DNA from: Candidatus Rifleibacteriota bacterium
GTDB lineage: Bacteria; Muiribacteriota; Ozemobacteria; Ozemobacterales; Ozemobacteraceae
Direction of reading: 5' to 3'
Length of the DNA: 11,121 nt
Assembly (NCBI GenBank): GCA_028691595.1
Contig: JAQUZA010000073.1
Location: forward strand, 1-11,121
Positions within the stretch are counted from its first letter, which is position 1; the number at the start of each line of letters is the position of its first letter. The position numbers and the translations under genes were made by a program. Under the pieces are notes generated by a model. That model was not told the origin of the DNA, searched no databases, and was given only the letters and a program-made list of their open reading frames with translations. This document shows, one piece after another, positions 6,265 through 11,121 of the stretch.

Positions 6265-6975
6265 TTAAATGGCACTCACCACTGCAGTCTCTAAGTTTTG
6301 GCGCAATTTAATGATCGAGCCGCGTTCGAAATGACCCTGTATGCTGGTGCATGGGTAAACCTTGCAGTCTGGTTCCAATATTGTACCCGGGTTGGCTACA
6401 GAGTTGCAGCCCATCTGGCAATTGTCGCCAAGAATTGCACCGAATTTTCTGATGCCGGTATCTATGTAATGCTCACCAATTTTTGTTCTGACGTTGCTGC
6501 CGTCATTTTTCAGGTTCGAGAGCTTGGTGCCGGCCCCCAGGTTTACGTGGGTACCGAGAATAGAGTCGCCAACGTAATTGAAATGCGGTGCTTTGGCCCC
6601 CGGAAGAAATACAGACCTGACCACTTCACTTGAATGGCCAACTACAGCACCATTTCCGATTATTACCTGGCCGCGCACAAAAGCCCCGTGACGAATCTCG
6701 ACATTTTCGCCGATGATGGCAGGGCCACAAACCATGGCTCCGGCTTCGACAATCGACCCCTTGCCAATGTAAATGTCATTGCCTCTGATGAAGGCACCCT
6801 CTTCAACTGTGCCATGAATGCCGGGTTGGACCCTTGAAGCAACAAAGCCTTTTTGAATGCGCTTAAGTATGTCCCAGACGTTTTCAAGGCGGTCATACCC
6901 TTCAAGTTCAGTCGCAAAAAGTTCCGGGCAACAGAAATCACTCAGACGGGCAAAAAATTCATTAAGGCTCAGCAT
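6265..6975 (-). CDS. Left-handed beta-helix acyltransferase, like the GlmU C-terminal domain
   Basis: 236 residues. An N-terminal helical part (1-45) is followed by hexapeptide repeats (about 50-205: GTVEEGAFIRGND, YIGKGSIVEAGAMVCG, IIGENVEIRHGAFVRG). The stretch around residues 113-150, with PHFNYVGDS (130-138) and HVNLGAGT (143-150), closely follows the GlmU acetyltransferase motif in which the His is the catalytic base, here His131. The nucleotidyltransferase half of GlmU is absent, as in other stand-alone sugar-phosphate or sugar-nucleotide acyltransferases of this group. Such proteins trimerise and use acetyl-CoA or a similar donor. The substrate is unknown; a role in envelope sugar or amino-sugar supply is inferred. 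AGGAG lies 7 nt upstream of the ATG at 6975. It converges on the adenosyltransferase gene with only 5 nt between the stops and no terminator. Databases may name such proteins UDP-GlcNAc diphosphorylase. Confidence 0.85.
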   Translation of the reverse strand: MLSLNEFFARLSDFCCPELFATELEGYDRLENVWDILKRIQKGFVASRVQPGIHGTVEEGAFIRGNDIYIGKGSIVEAGAMVCGPAIIGENVEIRHGAFVRGQVIIGNGAVVGHSSEVVRSVFLPGAKAPHFNYVGDSILGTHVNLGAGTKLSNLKNDGSNVRTKIGEHYIDTGIRKFGAILGDNCQMGCNSVANPGTILEPDCKVYPCTSIQGHFERGSIIKLRQNLETAVVSAI

Positions 6976-7091
6976 CTCAGGTCTCCTGCATGTAATTTGT
7001 TTTCATCAGAATAGCACAAACGACCTATTTATTCACGGCTCTTTGAATCAGTCAGAAAATGGCAACGTTATTTTTCTGGTCATCTCTTTCG

Positions 7092-7119
7092 TTGACAAAA
7101 TTTCCAGTACCCTTAGAAT
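7092..7119 (+). promoter_or_regulatory. Promoter of the PEP-CTERM/exosortase cassette
   Basis: A perfect TTGACA (7092-7097), 16-bp spacer, TAGAAT (7114-7119, five of six). It is the best promoter in the window, about 35 nt upstream of the GTG at 7154 and consistent with a short leader. It argues that the next three genes are expressed as a unit under the housekeeping sigma factor. Confidence 0.75.
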
Positions 7120-7153
7120 AATAGAGAGAGGTTGTCAATCTGAGGAGGGTTAC

Positions 7154-8410
7154 GTGTTTTTTGAACTGTTGCGAAAAGATCAGGATAATTGCCCGGGGCC
7201 AGGTATCAAGGTCTCGCGCGGTCTGTTTCTGTTTCTTCTCGTTCTTTTTTTTCTTCTGGGGTTCACTTTTGCCGCTCTTTTCAGAGGGTTTGCCCGACAT
7301 TTGTCGGTGCCTGGCAGGTCATTGGTTGCCGGGGCGATGCCTCCTGCAGTAGTGGCTTCTTCCACAGCGCAACCGGCTGCTTCAGGTTCAACGCCGCTGG
7401 CAAATGCCACTTCAACTCAGCCGCTTCATAAAAAGCTCTATGAACCATGGCTTTCTGCTTTAAAACAGGCATCCAAGCTGGGTAATCACGAAGAAATTAT
7501 TGCGGTGGCCGCATCTGCTTCTCAGGCTGTACCAGGCTCATCGGTTCCTGTGATTTTCAGAATTCAAGCTCTTATACAGCTTGGTCGGCATAACGAGGCC
7601 TTGCGCGACATTCAGAACGCGTTGAAAAAATTCCAGGCTGATCCTGATATTCTGATAACAGCTGCGTCTTTCTATCAAGCCACCAGAAATCCACTGGCCG
7701 CCGAAAAGATGCTGGTACAGGCTATAAACGTTGATCGCCGAAATGAAGGTGCCTGGCGTGGCCTGGTGGGCACTTATTTTCAGGCCGGCTTGTGGCGCTT
7801 AGCCGGCGACGTTGCCAGCACCGCCCTCGAGATCTTTCCCGAAAATCCGGTAATGGTACTTGCCCGTGCCGACTCGGCACGCATGCTTGGCGAATGGTCT
7901 GCCGCTGTTGCAGACTATAGAAGTTATCTCGGCCTCGTTGCCTCGCCAGATGCCGATGTCTGCTTTCATCTGGCCCTCTGTCTACGACTTTCCGGCCTCG
8001 ACCTGGCCGAGCTTGCCCCTTATTATCAGAGGGCGCTCGATGTTCAGGCCAGCCATGTCCCGGCATTGAATGACTATGCTATGCTACTTGCATCGATGGG
8101 CAGGCCTGATGAAGCGGTAGCTATACTGCCCCGGCTTCTGCAATCTGCCAGTGAAAGCGCTTCGGCATTGAATACCGCCGGGCTTGTGTATCTTAAGGCC
8201 CGCAGGTTTGAAGACGCTGAACCTATGCTGATCAGGGCTCAGGCCCTGCGCCCTGACAGTCCGCAGTTCTCGGCACATCTCGCCTCGTTGTATTTGAACA
8301 AAGATGACCTTGAAAAGGCTGAAGTTTGGAAAAATCAAGCTCTTGCGCAATGCAGGGGCGACCAGGCATTAATGGAGAAAGTAAGAAATGAAATCGAAAC
8401 CAGCCGTTAA
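7154..8410 (+). CDS. Membrane-anchored TPR-repeat protein of the exosortase cassette
   Basis: 418 residues from the GTG at 7154, chosen because AGGAGG (7143-7148) ends 5 nt before it and the promoter lies just upstream. A longer open frame from 6857 runs through that promoter and over the divergent gene, so I reject it. A short cytoplasmic N-terminus is followed by one membrane helix (about 22-42, GLFLFLLVLFFLLGFTFAA). An Ala/Ser/Pro/Thr-rich linker (about 55-90) follows, then TPR-type helical repeats from about 95 to 395. Examples are LIQLGRHNEALRDIQNALKK, GLVYLKARRFEDAEPMLIRA and ASLYLNKDDLEKAEVWKNQA. The repeats therefore probably face the periplasm and mediate protein contacts. TPR proteins commonly accompany PEP-CTERM/exosortase loci, but the membrane-anchored short form differs from the long soluble PrsT type. 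The gene overlaps the metalloprotease gene by 23 nt. A scaffold for delivery of the protease is an inference. Confidence 0.88.
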   Translation: MFFELLRKDQDNCPGPGIKVSRGLFLFLLVLFFLLGFTFAALFRGFARHLSVPGRSLVAGAMPPAVVASSTAQPAASGSTPLANATSTQPLHKKLYEPWLSALKQASKLGNHEEIIAVAASASQAVPGSSVPVIFRIQALIQLGRHNEALRDIQNALKKFQADPDILITAASFYQATRNPLAAEKMLVQAINVDRRNEGAWRGLVGTYFQAGLWRLAGDVASTALEIFPENPVMVLARADSARMLGEWSAAVADYRSYLGLVASPDADVCFHLALCLRLSGLDLAELAPYYQRALDVQASHVPALNDYAMLLASMGRPDEAVAILPRLLQSASESASALNTAGLVYLKARRFEDAEPMLIRAQALRPDSPQFSAHLASLYLNKDDLEKAEVWKNQALAQCRGDQALMEKVRNEIETSR

Positions 8411-9137
8411 AAATCTTCTGGTTCTGGCTCTTTCGCTTCTGGCCTTATTTCTGCCAGCGGTTTCACAAGCCGACTGGGAACACCCCGGCGGCTTCCTTGA
8501 CCCAAGCTATAACTGGGGTGGACCTGGTACTACCGTTACCTATTCTTTTGCTACCACCAATTATGCCATCTCGCATTCTAACTCTGCCAGTGGTTTTATC
8601 GAAGCCATACCCGAATCCTGGAAGTCAGCGATTACTGGAGCCTTTAACGAATGGTCATCAGCCTGCGGCCTGAATTTTACTGAAATTGCCGATAGCGGCA
8701 CTGACTGGAATGCTGATGATGCCACCGGAGACATTCGAATTGGTATTACTACCATGAGTAACGCTGGCACAATCGCCTATGCCTTTTACCCGACGGGCCC
8801 TTCTGGTGCCGGCGATATACATTTCGGCGACAGCTGGGACTGGTATACCGACAGCGGCACGCCAGACCCAACCCAGACCGATCTGTTCAGTATAGCCCTG
8901 CACGAAATCGGGCACGCTATCGGTATCGGCCATTACCTCGACGACCCCACCTCGGTTATGTACCCCTACTATTCCGCCGGCGAAACCAAGCGCGACCTCA
9001 CCCCCGAAGTAATTGCCGTGGCTCAAACCCAGTATGGTGCCAGCAGCGCAACTCCCGAGCCAGGTACCATGATGCTTTTCCTGTTGTGTCTGGGTTCGAG
9101 TTATTTCATGTCTCCCGGCACAAATGAACGTTCCTGA
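8388..9137 (+). CDS. Secreted matrixin-like zinc metalloprotease with PEP-CTERM sorting signal
   Basis: 249 residues. GGAG at 8374-8377 precedes the ATG. The signal peptide is 1-28 (...PAVSQA). The metzincin zinc motif HEIGHAIGIGH spans 172-182 (His172, Glu173, His176, His182), and the Met-turn SVMYP is at 189-193. GDIHFGDSWDW (142-152) matches the metal-binding strand of matrixins. The catalytic domain begins almost at the mature N-terminus and no pro-domain or Cys switch is visible. After a linker of about ten residues comes ATPEPGTMMLFLLCLG, a PEP-CTERM signal: Pro223-Glu224-Pro225 and a hydrophobic stretch. Exosortase would anchor or release the protein at the outer surface. The expected basic C-terminus is missing; the frame ends SPGTNERS and may be frameshifted near 9114-9116. 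It overlaps the exosortase gene by 14 nt. The substrate of the protease is unknown. Confidence 0.9.
   Translation: MKSKPAVKNLLVLALSLLALFLPAVSQADWEHPGGFLDPSYNWGGPGTTVTYSFATTNYAISHSNSASGFIEAIPESWKSAITGAFNEWSSACGLNFTEIADSGTDWNADDATGDIRIGITTMSNAGTIAYAFYPTGPSGAGDIHFGDSWDWYTDSGTPDPTQTDLFSIALHEIGHAIGIGHYLDDPTSVMYPYYSAGETKRDLTPEVIAVAQTQYGASSATPEPGTMMLFLLCLGSSYFMSPGTNERS
9071..9137 (+). other. PEP-CTERM tail with suspected single-base frameshift
   Basis: The frame-0 tail lacks the Arg/Lys cluster that closes PEP-CTERM signals. In the +2 frame the same DNA reads ...SRHK and then TGA (9125-9127), which overlaps the exosortase ATG (9124-9126) as ATGA. One extra C in the CCC at 9114-9116 would give ...FMSPRHK-stop. 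This is either an assembly or read error, a real mutation, or a diverged but functional tail. Confidence 0.45.
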
Positions 9138-10725
9138 TACCGTAGTCTCAGATCAGTCTTGCCCCCACAAAAGCCTCCGGGCTTTTCTGTATTTTTTGCT
9201 TGTTCTGTCATTTCTGTCGGCTGTTTTTCTGGCGGTTCCCAGGCTGGCAGCCGAGTGGCAGCGCAATCCGGCAGGCGAACATGTGTTTCTGGTTATGGCT
9301 GTCGCTGTCGTGCTCTTTTTCAAAGAATGGCGAAGTGCCGCCGATAGTTCCAGGCTTTCAGAGGTTGGGCAACGACGACTTTTTGTCGTTCTTTTGCTGT
9401 TTTCCTGTATCTGCCTTGTTGCTGATGCGTTTTTCGAAGAAGAATTTCTCCTGGCCGCCGGGGTTTGGCTTTGTCTTCCGGTTTTCGCAGGGCTTTTCTG
9501 TGCACCGGCCATTCCCGGGAAAATTGCCTTTCCGGCTTTGCTGCTGGTTTTCTGCCTGCCATTGCCGAGTTACGTTGCCTTTCATTTTCTGCATTACCCA
9601 CTGCAGCGTATCAGCACTGCCTGGACAGCTGGAATGCTCGCTACTTCAGGTCTCGATGCCTGGTTCGCTGGAACTGTGGTCCATGTTGGCGCAGAAAGCC
9701 TGCAGGTCGTCGAAGAATGCAGCGGCGTAAGGTTTCTCACTGCTTTGTCCTTTCTTGCCCTGTTACTTGGTTTTCTACGGTTGCGTTGCCACCCTCTTCT
9801 CAGAACACTGGTTTTTCTCATGGCTTTTCCGCTTGCAGTTCTTACCAATGTTCTGCGCCTGACCATCGCCGGGGAAATCATGGCGCGCCGCGGTGTTGAA
9901 ACGGCTGTAAAATTCATCCACAGTGACTGGGTGCTGGTTTTTTATCTTGCTGCAATACTCTTCCTGGTTGCTTTTGTGAAACTGCTGGCTGAAATTGCTG
10001 CCCAATATGAAATTTCGGCTGCGGATTTAACTGACACGCCAGCAATTTCTGCCGTTAAAATTCCGTTTTTCCGGTCGCACATAAGTTCTAAGTCCCTGCT
10101 GTTTGCGACTGCGTGGCTTGTGTTGGTCTCCCTTGGAAGCATTATAGCGACCCGCCAGGCTCCTGTAGGGGTTGCCCGGCCTGGCCTGCAGAAATTGAAC
10201 CTCTGTCCCCCGGGTTGGCATGAAATTGCCATAACTTCAGGGGCGCTCGACGAGGTGTTCACTCCAAATCTATTTTCGGCTGTTCAGCATCGGCAAATAT
10301 TTTTTGAATCGCCGCAGGGGTTGCAGGCCAAAATTGAAATCGCCTGGTGGCCGGGCCGTCGCCCACGCAACCGCCTGGTCGTCTTTCATCAGTCGGTTAT
10401 CTGCCCTGAAGGCCGTTATGGCTCAGCTTTCCATTTCGACCAGATCTTCAGCGGGACATCGGTCGCTGGAAGCATTGTCGAAACTGACTCGGGCCCGGTA
10501 ACTCTGTATTACTGGCTGCAATCGCCGGGAATAATTTCGAAGAGCCCGTTCTGGCACGCTGCCTGGCAATACTGGCTTGAACTCCAAAACCTTCCAGCCG
10601 ATGGCTGCTTCATTATGGTCGCCGTTCTCGACCATAGCTCAGGCCAGGCCCATCATCTGTCAGATTTGATCGTTTGTCTGCAGGGCACCCTTAAAGAATG
10701 GTTGTTATTGAGCGATGCAAAATGA
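9124..10725 (+). CDS. Exosortase fused to a C-terminal EpsI domain
   Basis: 533 residues. Residues 20-290 form a polytopic membrane domain with about eight helices. It carries the exosortase catalytic set: Cys199 in EECSGVRFL, Arg245 in TNVLRLT, and His266 in KFIHSDW. This cysteine transpeptidase-like enzyme acts in the inner membrane on PEP-CTERM proteins. After another helix (about 325-343) comes an EpsI-like periplasmic domain: NLCPPGWHEI (359-368), FHQSVICPEGRYG (421-433, Cys427 in the position of the 'HspevCyp..GW' pattern) and VTLYYWLQSPG (459-469). Such exosortase-EpsI fusions are known. No SD is visible before the ATG, so translation is probably coupled to the upstream protease gene it overlaps. 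An adjacent single PEP-CTERM protein suggests a dedicated enzyme-substrate pair; no other PEP-CTERM substrate is in the window. I cannot assign the exosortase subtype. Confidence 0.93.
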   Translation: MNVPDTVVSDQSCPHKSLRAFLYFLLVLSFLSAVFLAVPRLAAEWQRNPAGEHVFLVMAVAVVLFFKEWRSAADSSRLSEVGQRRLFVVLLLFSCICLVADAFFEEEFLLAAGVWLCLPVFAGLFCAPAIPGKIAFPALLLVFCLPLPSYVAFHFLHYPLQRISTAWTAGMLATSGLDAWFAGTVVHVGAESLQVVEECSGVRFLTALSFLALLLGFLRLRCHPLLRTLVFLMAFPLAVLTNVLRLTIAGEIMARRGVETAVKFIHSDWVLVFYLAAILFLVAFVKLLAEIAAQYEISAADLTDTPAISAVKIPFFRSHISSKSLLFATAWLVLVSLGSIIATRQAPVGVARPGLQKLNLCPPGWHEIAITSGALDEVFTPNLFSAVQHRQIFFESPQGLQAKIEIAWWPGRRPRNRLVVFHQSVICPEGRYGSAFHFDQIFSGTSVAGSIVETDSGPVTLYYWLQSPGIISKSPFWHAAWQYWLELQNLPADGCFIMVAVLDHSSGQAHHLSDLIVCLQGTLKEWLLLSDAK

Positions 10726-10866
10726 AGTGGACTAACGGCAGGCCGGTGCAGAAGGCTTGATTGTGCTCACATTTTGACCGATGTTGACCGATGTTGCTTG
10801 TATCAGCGGTTTGTCATGTAATGAATTGAAGCTGATAGATCTTGCCGGTGAGCCGATGTGATAGTT
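10726..10866. other. Gap between convergent genes with short repeats, no clear terminator
   Basis: It separates the exosortase stop from the glycosyltransferase stop. It contains a tandem repeat (10774-10796) and an inverted repeat TATCAGC (10801-10807)/GCTGATA (10831-10837) with a 23-nt spacer. There is no GC-rich stem with a T run on either strand. Confidence 0.5.
10774..10796. repeat. Short tandem repeat, 10-bp unit
   Basis: TTGACCGATG occurs at 10774-10783 and 10784-10793, with a third partial TTG at 10794-10796. The core CCGATGT appears once more at 10853-10859. The unit is about one helical turn. It may be slippage or a binding site; no function is shown. Confidence 0.6.
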
Positions 10867-11121
10867 TCAATCCGTTCTGGCACTTTTTTGCTTTTCATTT
10901 CTGGCAATGATTTCTGTATAAGCGCTTTCAAGTTGTAATGCGATCTGGTTCCAGCTATAGCGCTTTTTTACAGACTCGATGCCGTGCTCGCCCATTTTTT
11001 TTTGCAAATCAGGATTCTGCAGCAGATTGTCGATTTCGCGGGCAAACCATTCTCTGTCGCAGGGGCCGGCGATACCGGCACCGTCGTCGACCACTTCGCG
11101 CCAGATGTTTACTTTGTCTGA
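10867..11121 (-). CDS. Glycosyltransferase, group 1/GT4-like, C-terminal part (5' end beyond window)
   Basis: 85 codons read to the window edge with no start needed inside it; the GTG at 11094 is internal, because SDKVNIWREV lies upstream in the same frame. The fragment SDKVNIWREVVDDGAGI followed by AGPCDREWFAREIDNLL matches the C-terminal nucleotide-sugar-binding half of GT4 enzymes ('sdkvniwrei...gaGl'). The closing helix ENGI-type pattern is GEHGIESVKKRYSWNQIALQLESAY, as in many GT4 proteins. These enzymes transfer sugars from activated donors in polysaccharide or lipopolysaccharide assembly. It converges on the exosortase gene. Exosortase loci often lie near exopolysaccharide genes, so the rest of such a cluster may follow beyond the window. 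The donor and acceptor cannot be told from this fragment. Confidence 0.85.
   Translation of the reverse strand, partial: SDKVNIWREVVDDGAGIAGPCDREWFAREIDNLLQNPDLQKKMGEHGIESVKKRYSWNQIALQLESAYTEIIARNEKQKSARTD

Noticed and set aside
6857..7153. N-terminal 99-codon extension of the TPR protein
   Set aside because: It overlaps the divergent acyltransferase gene and runs through the best promoter in the window. The GTG at 7154 has a near-perfect SD and starts the recognisable protein.
9200..9899. Long alternate frames (176 and 144 codons) inside the exosortase gene
   Set aside because: They are rich in Cys, Arg, Trp and Ser, typical of shifted frames. The exosortase frame has all its catalytic motifs.

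Overview
The window carries ten protein genes (two cut by the window edges) and no RNA gene, insertion sequence or CRISPR array that I can see. Gene density is high. The genes look like those of a diderm (Gram-negative-type) environmental bacterium: there is a PEP-CTERM/exosortase system, a periplasmic protein with secretin-N-domain-like features, several cleavable signal peptides and standard Shine-Dalgarno (SD) sites. I cannot name the lineage from the sequence alone.

Layout. Positions 1-859 (-) hold the first 286 codons of a RecB/Cas4-like PD-(D/E)XK nuclease with cysteines of a probable Fe-S site. Positions 1076-1662 (+) hold a two-gene unit, a tiny membrane protein followed by a STAS anti-sigma-factor-antagonist-like protein, ended by a strong bidirectional terminator at 1681-1719. 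From the other side this terminator serves 1728-3848 (-), an oligopeptidase B-type S9 peptidase with a signal peptide. Positions 4020-6259 (+) are a tight three-gene operon: an exported protein that looks like a GspC/PilP-type domain plus a secretin-N0/STN-like domain, an exported PrcB-like protein with a long low-complexity tail, and an ATP:cob(I)alamin adenosyltransferase. Positions 6265-6975 (-) encode a left-handed beta-helix acyltransferase resembling the C-terminal half of GlmU.

The most distinctive part is 7092-10725 (+). A good sigma70-type promoter is followed by three overlapping genes: a membrane-anchored TPR protein, a secreted matrixin-like zinc metalloprotease with a C-terminal PEP-CTERM sorting signal, and an exosortase fused to an EpsI domain. 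This reads as a self-contained cassette in which one protease is the dedicated client of its own exosortase. The last codons of the protease look frameshifted. One additional base in or near a CCC run would give a basic '-RHK' tail and a TGA overlapping the exosortase ATG, which otherwise lacks an SD.

The window ends with the C-terminal 85 codons of a family-4-type glycosyltransferase on the minus strand (10867-11121). Exosortase genes often lie near exopolysaccharide genes, so this neighbour fits.
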